From NCBI GenBank assembly GCA_007026445.1, contig VDMD01000001.1, forward strand, positions 868,001 through 932,000: a DNA stretch of 64,000 nt, written 5' to 3'. The notes beneath the pieces were generated by a model. That model made no database searches. It worked only from the letters and a program-made list of their open reading frames with translations, and was not told where the DNA came from. Position numbers and translations under genes: made by a program. This document shows, piece after piece, positions 21,981 to 32,624 of this stretch. The stretch is from Schizophyllum amplum. Its lineage: Eukaryota > Basidiomycota > Agaricomycetes > Agaricales > Schizophyllaceae. The stretch's first letter is position 1. Every line of letters begins with the position of its first letter.

Positions 21981-22007
21981 GGTTTCCCACGCACCTTCCT
22001 TCAAACC

Positions 22008-23050
22008 ATGTCGTTCTCAGATTTACCCCTCTCGCTACAGCGCCGTATCGACAAAGCGTTCCGAAAGTACTCTATCAGTCATCATGAGCCAGCAAGGAAG
22101 AAGCGCAAAGTGGCTGAGGATACCGAGGGAGGTTTCATTGCAGATCCTTCATACTCAGGCGGTGGCGGCTTCATGACGGCGGACGATGAAGAAGGCGGAG
22201 GATTCATCCCGGAAGAGGGTGGTGGATTCATACCAGAAGAATGCGGTGGATCTATTGCCGAAGGTGATGGAAAGGGTACAGGGGAGGCTGCGGACTCCGA
22301 CGACGCCGCGCCGCAAATCAGTCTTGCTGCCGTTCCCTCCGCGCTGCAGGACCTGGACATCCCTCCTGACGATGAAGAGGTTCTCTCCGTTTTTCGAAAC
22401 GCCGCATCTGGCTGGCAGTCGTCGACAAGTGCCGAGGCACCCTCTCACGACGATGCTCTGGTGTCCTTCGACGACTGGCGCACGGTATGCGCTGTCTTAC
22501 TCGAGCATCGTGCTGAAGAGTACGAAGAAACGGACGAAGGAGCAGGGAGCGTGCCCCCTGCGGACCAAGACGTGGAGATGAGCGATCCAGAAAGCGACGA
22601 GTATCAAGCGCAGGAAGACTCCGATATGGGCTCTGACGACGAGTACGTGGACGCATTGGCGGTTCGTCACAAATCGAAGAGCACGAGGAAGAGAGGTCGA
22701 CGATCTCCTTCTCTATCCTCCTTGTCATCCGACGAAGAACATCCCAAGAAGATCACTGCGAGGCAGAAGCAAACTTGCCTGAAGGCCTTCTCGCTCTTCT
22801 TTCCCGACGTACCAGAAGACGAGTTATCCAGGCAACGCATTATGATCAAGGATATTCAACGGGTTGCGAAGCTGCTAGGAGAAAAGATCAAGGCAGAAGA
22901 GGTGAGCGCGAACATGAAATACAGGGCATAGGAAAACCTGACGAGTCCTTGCAGATGGTGGAAATGCTGGACATGTTCTCCTCGTCTCCTGACAAGTCAA
23001 TGGATCTTTCGGACTTCGAGCGCATGATGATTGCTACAAAGCTTGCATAG
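22008..23050 (+). CDS. Acidic protein with C-terminal EF-hand-like domain
   Basis: Two exons, 22008-22901 and 22955-23050; 329 aa. The N-terminus has LPLSLQRRIDKAFRKY and a basic PARKKRKVAE signal that looks nuclear. Residues ~43-85 carry four GG-F-(I/M) repeats (GGFIADP, GGFMTADD, GGFIPEE twice). A long Asp/Glu-rich middle follows. The last ~80 residues resemble a calmodulin-type EF-hand pair without intact calcium loops: ITARQKQTCLKAFSLFFP, LLGEKIKAEEMVEMLDMF, MDLSDFERMMIA. I do not recognise a named family; a centrin/calmodulin-like interaction module is inferred. Start chosen at the first ATG after the promoter repeats; no similarity upstream. Confidence 0.72.
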
Positions 23051-23166
23051 TGGAAAATTAATACGGAATATAGTAGCATGGAAGAAGGGTCATTGTCAAA
23101 GGTGATAGTGTGCAAGCCGAAGTATAGTGAAATGGGAGGAGCGCGCTTGTATGACAAGGAGACCGA

Positions 23167-24982
23167 CTACTTCCTAACACTAGTGCGCTTCCTGGGCTGC
23201 CGCTTTGGGCCTTCTTCCTCGTCTTCCTCCTCAATCTTCGACCGCTTCTTTAGCGGCTTTGTGGCCTTCTTGACAGGTTTCTTGTCGCTATCTGAGCCAC
23301 TGCGGTCCTCGTCTTCGGAGGCTGACTCGAATGGATCGGCCTTCCTCTTCGTTGTCTTCTTGGACGGCGGTTTGGCACTCGCCCTCGATGGCGGCTTAGC
23401 GCTTGCCTTCGAAGGAGGCTTGATGCTTGCTTTGGATAAGGGCTTGGTGCTGTTGGCGGACGGAGGCTTGACGGCTGTTTTGTCGTTCTCCGGTTCGTTG
23501 TCTGCCTCATCCGAGTCAGACGCAAAAGGATCATTAACCTTCTTCTTCTTCTTCAGCTGAGGTTTCTTCGGTGCGGCAGCGAGAGTGGTTGCTGGCCTGT
23601 CGGCCGCGGCGTCCGTAGAAGCGGTCGTGTCCGGTTTCGTTTCCGCTAGGTCTTTGAAAAAGATGTCCTTTAACTCCTAGAATAGTGTCAAAAGACTGCA
23701 GAGCATAAGAACAAGCGTCCGCTCACCTTCGCCTCCACATCGCTGATCACGGCGTTGTTCTTCCAAATCTAGACGCGACGAAGATTAGCGAACGTTATGT
23801 CAGAGGAAGGACGAACCGTTGACGGGATTCCGCTTGGGTGCTTGCTGTCGATCCCTGTGCGAAGATACGCTCAGTTTCCATGATCTCAATATCTTGTTTT
23901 TGATGCGCTTACCGATGTACGTGTACAGGTCAGACTTGACACCACTAAGGGCGGCGCCGTGATTGCGCAAAAGTACACGCATGACCTTCGTACGAGCAGT
24001 CAGCATAATTCGCCCTGCTCTATAGAGCAAACAAACCTCAGCCATAGCATCCTTGTCATAGACATCCGGCACGTAAACGCATATAACGTGTTGGTAATGT
24101 GGCTGGTCGTTCTCGGGCGACGTCGACACCTTTGCTCGAAAGGCCGCCGTCGATGCGAGAGGACCGGATACTATAGACTCTGAGGACCAACATGAGTTCG
24201 AACGAGGGTGTAACATATCTCGACTGACGCACTAGCTATACCAGACCAGATCATGTCAACTTTATCCGCAGGTGCGAATATCAACCTGCGCCCATCATGT
24301 AAGCGGGGCCGTGCCAGACGAGTGAGAGACTTACCATTTCCCAGTCACATATCCGTGCTTCTGTGAAATCGCCTTTAACTTCTCCGTCGCCTCCGCTTGG
24401 ACCTACAGAACGCGTTTTGTGTGAACGGCGAGCGGTATTGGGCGCATGCCGTTGACTCACCTCCTCTCGCACTTCCTTTTTGCTCCTAGCTCCAGTCTTC
24501 TTGTTCGACCGCACAGGGATCGAGGCGTCATTCTTCAGAAAGTCAGCGTGCCGTTGCGAAATGTTTACTACGCGGAGCACGTACTTTGATGGCCTCAACT
24601 TTCTCAGTCGTCTCCTTCACTGTCACGGAGTTAGCCAAGCTGCTTCGTCTCACTGGCAATAAGGTCTAACAGATATCTGCTGCCTCCTCGATGGCAGTCA
24701 GCCATCCGTCAGCTGTGGCGTGGACCTTGTCGCCAGTGACCCAAATCCACTGTCAACAGGTTGTCAGCCAGAGAGTAATGAATGCAGGCTTGATAAAGAC
24801 GCACCGGCTTGGTACCGTCATTCTGCACCATAGATGGCCTATACTACGCGCCTGTCAGTCGAGACTCACCTGGAATCCGTCCGCCTGCTCACCTTCTGCA
24901 CGAAATCGTCCAACGACGTGCCCGACTCGGGCTGCCAGACATACTTATACTCGGAGGGGACTGAGTCTTCGTCTTTTGCCAT
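23167..24982 (-). CDS. BLES03/DUF1917-like protein with Lys/Ser/Pro-rich C-terminal extension
   Basis: Twelve exons: 24893-24982, 24805-24843, 24671-24749, 24585-24619, 24461-24532, 24335-24402, 24242-24285, 24037-24179, 23913-23985, 23817-23854, 23727-23768, 23167-23676; 410 aa. The N-terminal two thirds resemble the C11orf68/BLES03 fold, whose chemistry is undefined: DGTKPWIWVTGDKVHA, EKVEAIKND, WLIFAPADKVDMIWS, YQHVICVYVPDVYDKD, VMRVLLRNHGAAL, DLYTYIGIDSKHPSGIPSTI. The C-terminus after IWKNNAVISDVEAKELKDIF is disordered and basic, with KPPSKAS/KPPSRAS repeats and KKRSKIEEED, suggesting a nuclear or nucleic-acid-bound role. Such a tail is not in the animal protein. Every exon is short; the splice model is supported by phase agreement at all eleven junctions. 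Confidence 0.75.
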
Positions 24983-25844
24983 GATTATCTTCTGTTCAGA
25001 TCACGAGCGAGAAGCCCGGGCAAAACGCAATTCGGTGGTCGCAGTCAAGTTGGTTCGGGAGCACCGTCGGCCCGTCGCGTCATCTTGACGCGCCTTGTCA
25101 CATCACGTGAAGTTACGTGTGACTAAACCACTGCAGTGACTCAAGTGGAAGTTCCAGTGCCCTCCAGCTCCAACCCCGTTCATGCCACTGCCGAGCAGCT
25201 TTTAACATCTTGCACGAATAGACACGACTAGGTGAACGACTGCTTCAATTGCAATAGTACTGTGCTCCGATATCTACAGTGCCGACCGAGAAACTTGTAT
25301 ACAGTGATAAATACGGATGCGCCGCGGAATCCCCAGTACCCCGTGAAAGTATATGTCCAGCAGATGATATCAAGAATCGTATCCGGCCAAGCAGACGTGC
25401 AACGGCAACCCCAGGGTGGATGTGTAATGTAAGAATAACTAAAGCAATAAGGACCAGCGTTATACGTGAGGACGTTACATCGTCAAGTAAAGAGCGGAAG
25501 GAGACGACACTTGCACCCAAGATCAGGTCCAGCTCGACAGAAAAGGCTATATCGACTCACCTCGAGGCGGACAGCCAGTACCCGGGCGGGTGACCATTTC
25601 CTCTGACGTGTAACATCGCCGTATAACGAGAGAAGAGGGGAACAAATGAATGACAGTTGTCGTGGATGTTGCACGACAGAGAGCGCGAGGCGATGTGTTT
25701 GAGTCGGTGGCCAGTGCGATGATGATGATGATGATGATGATGTGGGTGCCCGGAGGCGAAATGTGCGACTGAGCCGCGTTCTAAGTGCCGTGTAAGCCGA
25801 GATGCCCTGCCGTTTCTGCCGTCGACGAATGTCGCATAGTACGC
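24983..25844. other. Intergenic: TmpA 3' flank and DUF1917 gene promoter
   Basis: About 860 bp with a (GAT)n microsatellite at 25718-25743; no gene recognised. Confidence 0.6.
25718..25743 (+). repeat. (GAT)n microsatellite
   Basis: Eight to nine perfect GAT units. Confidence 0.95.
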
Positions 25845-27819
25845 TTCTGAGGTATTCTGTCAGAGAAATACGTTCTCGCAAAATATTGATACGTACAGAA
25901 GTCGAAGAGGGTGCCGAAGCACGCAATGCCCTGATCTTTGAGGCCCTCCATGATCTCCGTCGAGCCCTTGAGGTTCGACGTGACGATGACACATTCGGCC
26001 TCCCAGATCTTGCAAATCTCGGCCACGATCTTTGTCGTATCAGGACGGCAGCCGCGCTCCTTGGTATCCCAGAGCGTTACTCGATGCGGATGAAGGTGTT
26101 TGTTGATCATGTTACCGATCGTCGGGCCTGTATGGTCAAGCCATTAGTTAAGGTGCCACTTCGGACAGTGGACGACGCAAGCGTACCGAAAGTCTTAAGC
26201 TGGTCAGAGCCAATCCATACGAGGTACCAGTTCGGGTTCTGTATACAGGTCGCAAGGCCAGCGCCGATACCCGTGCCGGTGCAGACACGTACGCCGCGAC
26301 GGTAGAGGGTAGAGGTGTTCGAGATGCCGGCGATCTTCAGCTCACGCGTATAAAGGTGCGTTGGCGGGTTCTCGACAAGACCGCGGGTGAAATCACCCTG
26401 TACACCAGCGACGAGGTAGTGCGCATCGGAGTTCTTGCCTTCCGAAATGATGCCGAACGCGTGGAACTCCATGATCGGATGGTGGCTGACGCGCGCGAGC
26501 ATGCCCCCTTGCATGCCCCGTTTGAACTTTAGGACGGCGACCTTCGGAGAAGGCTAGAACAGATGTCAGAACGAGTGTGGATGGCGTCAGGCAGGGAACA
26601 TACCACTTCGATCTCAACAGGAACTTTGCGCACTGTCAACCAAGGGATTATGATGCAGATAGTCATGAAAAGGAGGAACCAGAATTCCTGATGGGCAACA
26701 ACGCGGGCACCGCTGGCGTCGAATGCATGCTTCTCAAGGTCGTAGCTGTCGCTCAAGACAGTGAATAGCCACGCTGAAACATAAAATGGGTTACAAAGTA
26801 TCGAAAGATTCGATAAAATACTTACTGAACAGAACACCGAGCCAGCCAACGAGGCGATGATAGCCCTCAAAGACGCTGATCGACATATCAGTTGATGCAG
26901 AATAGAAATCGCTCGTGGCGCCTCCTCACTTGTGGTGATGATTGCGGACCCATGGAATAGCCACAGCCATGGCGATGAGCAGGCAGACGAGGTTGCAGAA
27001 GCCGGTGGCAATAATGGCAGGATTGTACTTGACGTTGTCGATAGTGATCAAGCATACGCGGAAGAGCAACCAGACGGTGCCCGAGATAGCGCAGCCGGTG
27101 TGCACGCCGCCCAAGTGTTGAAGAATGGAGGAGATGCCGAGACGGAACCAGAGGGGGGGCCACTGTCAAGAAGTCAGATGATGCCGCGATTGACGCCACG
27201 AATATGCGCACCTTCGCGAACAAAGTAGTGACAACGAGGAAGGCGAAACGGCCGAAGAGTTCAGTACGGACAAGGATGGCGATCAAGAGGTTGCCGAGAA
27301 CAAAGCCACTCGTGTAGTTCCTGCATTGAATGAGTTTTAGGGGCGGCGACATGCTCAGTTGCACTCACCGGGGATATTGCCATACACCAACAGCAGCGCA
27401 GATCAGGCCGATGAAATTGAACAGGACGATGATTGTGAAGAGACGCCTAGGTGAGACTTAGTTACAAGAGCACGTGTAGGCAACGTAGAGACCACGCACT
27501 TGTACATGTTGAACCAGATCATGAAACGAATCCACTGGCTGGCCCGCTTGCGCGACCGGGGAGGCTTGATTTTGGCGAGTTCTTCGGGGGACAGGGTGTT
27601 GGAACGGACGGGGAACGTAGGCATAGACTTCTCCTTCTCTTGCAGCATGAGGTCGGCATCTTTGGGAAGAGCGGACATGGTGTACGCGAGCGTCGCCGAC
27701 GTCTTCTTTGAGTCCATGGAGAGGACCGAGGCGTCGGTGGGTTGGCGGTGGAGGGGCACTTCGACATACTCCGCAACGCCGCGCTCGGCGTCGTCCATGG
27801 CCACGGTGTAAGGCTGCAT
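25845..27819 (-). CDS. TmpA-like integral membrane oxidoreductase
   Basis: 519 aa from exons 27500-27819, 27369-27446, 27212-27320, 26930-27162, 26826-26875, 26604-26773, 26187-26553, 25897-26127 and two bases 25845-25846. After a ~100-residue cytosolic N-terminus come about six membrane spans (LFTIIVLFNFIGLICAAVGV, TSGFVLGNLLIAILV, TGCAISGTVWLLFRVCL, VCLLIAMAVAIP, FWFLLFMTICIIIP). The soluble C-terminus resembles FAD/NAD(P)-linked ferredoxin-reductase folds: HPIMEFHAFGII, VQGDFTRGL, GVRVCTGTGIGAGLA, RVTLWDTKERGCRPD, CVIVTSNLKGS. This fits the fungal TmpA family, linked to development and redox signalling in Aspergillus and often fused to NRPS-like modules in basidiomycetes; here it stands alone. 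The stop codon is created across the last splice junction (T in exon 8, AA in exon 9). Confidence 0.8.
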
Positions 27820-30077
27820 GACGAGGAAAGGAAGAAGAAAGGAAAGGGCGGGGGAGAAGAAAGAATGAATTTGGCGTGTTGACCGAAGCGCCGCCTATTT
27901 GTAGCCCGCTGAAATGCGATCCAGGCCCGTTTCTGACCCATGCCCTGACCTCGCACAATCAGCCAGCGCCAAAGGCGCTTGGCCATTGTTCCGAGATCCC
28001 GGCGTGGGGTCCGTCATTCGATGCGGGACCTGGATCGGTATGAACGTCCAAAAGAATCGCGTTGCTGAAGCCTGACGGGCCACAGCTTTGGTTCCGCGAC
28101 GTGGATACATTTTCTGGTTTCATTATCGTCCAGGCACCCGATACCGGTTGTCATGACATCTAGCGGACAGGTACACCATCCATATTCTCGTTTGGGCTTT
28201 GAGTCTCGAGAGGTCAAAGAAAGCAGAGCAAGAAAGCGAGTTCAGAGAACGGAAGACCGCCCAGCGAGAGCAAGCTATTGAAACGTGTCACGCTCTAACC
28301 GCATAAGGGAAGCAAAGGTTGAACTCACAACGTGTTACGTGCCGCGTGCGGGCGTGATGGGATTGCGCCCTTGCCTGCATGCACTCCTATAACGAACCTC
28401 CATCGCTTGTGCCCAGCATTATCATCCAGGTTTCTGCCGCTTAGCGTCAGCTTGTGCAATAAAAAGATGGTGTCATTCCAAGCTTCCTCCGGACGAGAAC
28501 AGACGAGAACTTCGCAAGAGGCCCTCGAGTGCTTCGAATTCCTCCGTGTCCGCCATACGGCACCCCGCCAGTGCATCATGCACCATCACCCCGATGTGAT
28601 GGTGAGCGACAACTGCAAACATGTCGCGCACGAAGCCCGAAACAGAGGAACAAAGGGAGCCGAGGACGGGCGCACCTGAGCAGTAGCATGGATATCCTAA
28701 GCGACGGCATCCTCTTGACGTTGCCAGCGCGCCACCCTTCTAACTTACTGCAACGCACAGCAAATTCGCTGATGTGGAGAAAGCGATGGGGTCCGTCGAG
28801 ACCGCGTCACCAGAGCCATTGAAATCAGACATGTCGGTCTGGACCTCACTGCCCAACGCCTTCACGGGAAGGCGTATCGCGCCACCCGTGCACTTCTATG
28901 GCGGACGTGCACGTCTGTATGATGACGCTCCGAGGAAACAGTGAGGCAAGGAAGCCTGTCGGTCTTGTGAACAGCATTGAATTGCCCGTCATATACCGTC
29001 TATAATGGGCCGGATGGATAGACCTGCTAAAGCAGGCGCACAAACGGAGGATCTTGGGGGATTCGTAGGCGACGTAGACATCGAGGCGACGCCACTACAA
29101 TTTGCTGGCACGACAGGCGTCCGAGGGTCGCGCAAAAGGAAGAGACGGTTGACGGTGAGAGGCCATCGCTTCGCTGGCCGCACACCAGAAAGTCGACGTC
29201 TGCTGCGGGCTACTAAAGTCGAAATGCCACGTCTCTGTATTGTAAGTCGTCGCTGAAACAATGAGCCAGAGATTCTAGTGGGAGATACTTACACTGACAG
29301 TACAGAAGGGTACTCACCTGCTGCCGAGAAGGATGACTCCCGCTGCCAGCAGGGCAGCCGACCAACACCACCGGAGCTCCTTTGGCTCTATCTGTAGTTC
29401 GATAGCATTCAAAGTTCGTGAAGTTGGAGCCTCGTCACGTTCCCAAGTTGGAGAGTCTCTCCAGAAGGTCCTTCGCCTGTTATTACAAAGCGGTCAATAC
29501 ATTTTCGAGGGCTAGAGCGTCTTGTTCGAATACAAGGGGCCCTGTGGACCGTGGTTGAGCAATACGATCATGGCCCGCTTGACAAAAATGGCATTCATTC
29601 TTCCACATCTTCATCGCTCTAGGAACAAGGAACGGCAGGGATCGACAACGAGTCTCGAGAGGACGGCGCGCGCCACTGCCGACGGACGGAAATTTCGCGG
29701 TGGACCAGATCAGGACCAGATCCGAGGTAGATGCAGAGTAAAGGGCGAGGAAGAGGAGGAGGAAGAGCAGAGGACGCCAGATACGATGGACGTATTCCGA
29801 TAGACAAGTGGTTCGTGCAGCAAAGGGTAAGTAAGTAAGTACCTAAGTATCATGGCTGGATAAAGAAAAAGCAGATGATGCCATTTCAGGGGTATCTTTT
29901 CCACGGTTGATCTTTCGGACTGGCCACTGGCATGGTATTTTGAGAACGTGTCGAAAGCCAAGACAACATACAGAATTGGACGGTGTGCATAGTATCAAAT
30001 TACAGGAGATTGCGCGCTTGCGATTATAGTAAGTAATCATACAGCTACAACGTTCGGTAGCTCAATCTCAGAACGCC
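27820..30077. other. Long gene-poor intergenic region
   Basis: About 2.26 kb. I found no convincing gene on either strand. Open frames at 28332-28679, 29005-29256 and 28989-29261 lack recognisable motifs. A purine-rich GAGGA stretch lies at 29745-29775 and short (AGTA)n near 29830. It may hold an unannotated non-coding RNA or decayed DNA. Confidence 0.5.
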
Positions 30078-31437
30078 TCAAGCTATCGTGTACACGAGCT
30101 TCTCGCGCGCGTAATTACCTTCGGCCATGATCTTAAATCCTTCCGAGATGTCTGCATGTATTTTCAGCGAAGTCCAGTATCAATTGATTGAGACTCACTC
30201 TGGAGACCACCGTGCAGCTTCCGCAAGCGTTGCGCCTTGAACTTGGGTGAACCCTGCCCCGCCTTCCACCCAGCGAGGAGCGTCGGCAGGTCCTGGGACA
30301 CGTACGCCAGCGCCTTCTCCTGGTCTTCTTTCATCGCTGGGAACGACACGATATGCGCGAACGTGAGCTCGTATCCGAGCTCAGTGTACACCAGGGTAAA
30401 CTCCACGTTCACGTCCGCCCGCCGGTTCTTCGTCTCATCGGGGATCGGGAGAGTCGTGATGATCGTGCCGCCGCGCTGCTTGGACATGACGTCCACCATG
30501 ATGTTCGTGGAGGTATTGTTGACGACGCTATCGACGCCGTAGATGATGCCGTCCTCACCCGCTGCGTCCGCTATCTTCGAGGCGATGTCGGGGTCCTTGT
30601 AGTCGAAGCAAAAGTCGGCGCCCAAGGACTTGAGGTCTTCGTGCGCGCCCGGGGAGGCGGTGACGAATACGGTGAGGCCGGAAAGCTTAGCGAGCTGGAC
30701 GGTGTGGTGGCCCACGGCGGTCGACCCGCCCCAAACGAGGACCTTTTCATTCATAGGCTTGACGCCCGGCTTGGGGAGCCCGAGGCGCATGTAGAGCGCC
30801 TGAGCAGCGGTGAGGTGTGGGATCTAGAAAGACGTGAGCGAGATGAGGTCGGGATTTGCATGTACACCTACAGGGAAAGACGCAGCCTCTTCGTAGGTCA
30901 TGTCGTCGGGAAGCTTGAAGCAAACGGAGCTGATAAATCGAGTGTATTCGGCGTATGCGCCGTTGTCGGTCTGCCACGAACCGCCAAAGCTCACAGGAGG
31001 TCAGTGGATCGATCGACAGACTCCATGGGCACAACTTACTTGAATCTGGCAACACGGTCACCGACCTTGACGTGCTTGACTGCGGCTCCCACCTTGACAA
31101 CATCGCCAGCCGCATCGCATCCGGCGATGGTGCCCGGCGTGCCCCAATCTCCTTGAGCGTGCTGTGAGATATATGTGAGCTAAATGAAAAAAGCCACGCA
31201 ATGCACAGGCGTCATACATACCTTCCAGTCAGTTGGATTCAAGCCTACGGCGCGGACGCGAATCTGTTACAATGGTCAGCTAGCAGAAGGTAAAGATGGA
31301 TATATACATACTACGAGTTGGTCATCTGCCAGGTTCTGAATCTTTATCTGCGTGGCCCATGGGATAGTTGCGACCTGCACGCCCTTGAAGTCGGGCAGGA
31401 TCTGAAGAGCGCGGATGGTCGCGGGAAGTACGGACAT
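30078..31437 (-). CDS. MDR-family enoyl/quinone reductase-like protein, copy D
   Basis: Exons 31312-31437, 31222-31263, 31040-31161, 30872-30989, 30199-30823, 30078-30151; 368 aa. Exon lengths are identical to copy A (126, 42, 122, 118, 625, 74). Motifs: MSVLPATIRALQILPD, VRAVGLNPTDWKHA, GTIAGCDAAGDVVKVG, NFGGSWQTDNGAYAEYTRF, VLVWGGSTAVGHHTVQLAKL, CFDYKDPDI. It lies 18 kb from the tandem trio and in the opposite orientation. It carries a similar promoter motif and a TATA box 83 bp from the start. The protein is more diverged from A, B and C than they are from each other, so it is likely the oldest split. Confidence 0.88.
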
Positions 31438-32624
31438 GGTAGATGTGGTGAGGTGTAGAGCTGCTCGCTGCATTCAGGGCCTGAGTTGCTGATTCTGAGG
31501 AATATGACGACGACAAGTTTTTATACGCCTCTATCATCGGTCGGCACCAAGCAGCGGCACGGTAGAACGGTGGAGTGAGCCTTTCCGACTCCTCAACGAA
31601 GAGACTGACGCTCTGTCATGCTTAAGGATGCTTAGTGATGTCAATCAATGGAAAGAAGCTCACGGACAGTCTTCGTCGGCCCTTCGCTGCGCCTGCTGAC
31701 GATGGCACAGCTAAGGCGACATGAGCTGGTTGGGTGGTGTTGAATGGGACGGTCTCAGCACGGGAGTCAGCACTTGCGTCGCTGATCAGCGCAGCCAGTC
31801 CACGAATTCGAGGACATGGAGCTGACCAATCGACGAGGGGGATGATGGAGGCTTTTCCCGATGCCAGGACCCAAGCTGCGTCACGCCCAGACTTGTCCGG
31901 GTAGGCGCTTTTGCCGGGTCGGGAAACAGCAGCATCATGCCAATGAAGTGCCGCAGCGTCTGCTCTTTGAACTTACGGCATTATTGCTACCCTGCTTTGA
32001 AGGCTCGATCTTGTATTCGCAGGTGGAGGGGCCGACATGATTCTTGGTGATGATAAAATCGGGCTCGCCCTGGTAAAGGTTGGCCCGGGCTTGGGTTGGG
32101 AGCAAGCGATGCCTACTGATATTCTGGATAGCTATGAGTAAAGACTTTCAGCAAGCCTTTCCCTCACCAGCGTTTAGATATGACATGCTCGAGCTTTATG
32201 TATCAACGGGACCGCATGTAAAGTCCGCTGTATGCGTAGGAGTTTTGCCAGACATAAGCCACTGCCAGCCAGCTTTTGGAGTAGTAAAGTACTGATTGCA
32301 AGTCACCTCACAGCGCAGGCGCTTGGCTGGCGGTCCTAAGGTGAATGCAAGGATAACGGGCGTAGCCAGGGCTGGAAGTGACGAGAAATTTCTGAAGGTA
32401 GCTCAAGGACGAAAAGTCTTGAAAAGTCGAACATCTCGATTCTTTGCGTGGAACTTGAAGTTCCGAAGGGGCGTGACAACATTGGCCTCGGAACGCGGCC
32501 CGTAAAGCCGAACTAAACGTGTCCCTGTCCACACTGGCGGCGCGCCTTTGCTCATCGTCGCTCACGACTTACTCAACTGCTCGTTGTTCCCCTGAACATA
32601 GCTGTAATCTGAAGAGCAGCAGCA
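31438..32624. other. Divergent intergenic region between MDR-D and HRD3
   Basis: Contains the MDR-D TATA box (31520-31525, minus) and conserved upstream motif (31607-31643, minus). Nothing else recognised. Confidence 0.6.
31607..31643 (-). promoter_or_regulatory. Conserved upstream motif of MDR copy D
   Basis: On the minus strand it reads TGACATCACTAAGCAT then TTAAGCATGACAGAGCGTC, matching the motif of copies A-C (TGACGTCACTCAGCATT in A; CATGACAGAGCGTC in C). It stands about 80 bp before the TATA box. Confidence 0.5.

Noticed and set aside
28332..29261. Several 65-115 codon frames in the 27.8-30 kb gap
   Set aside because: Overlap each other on both strands and show no family feature or consistent splice pattern.
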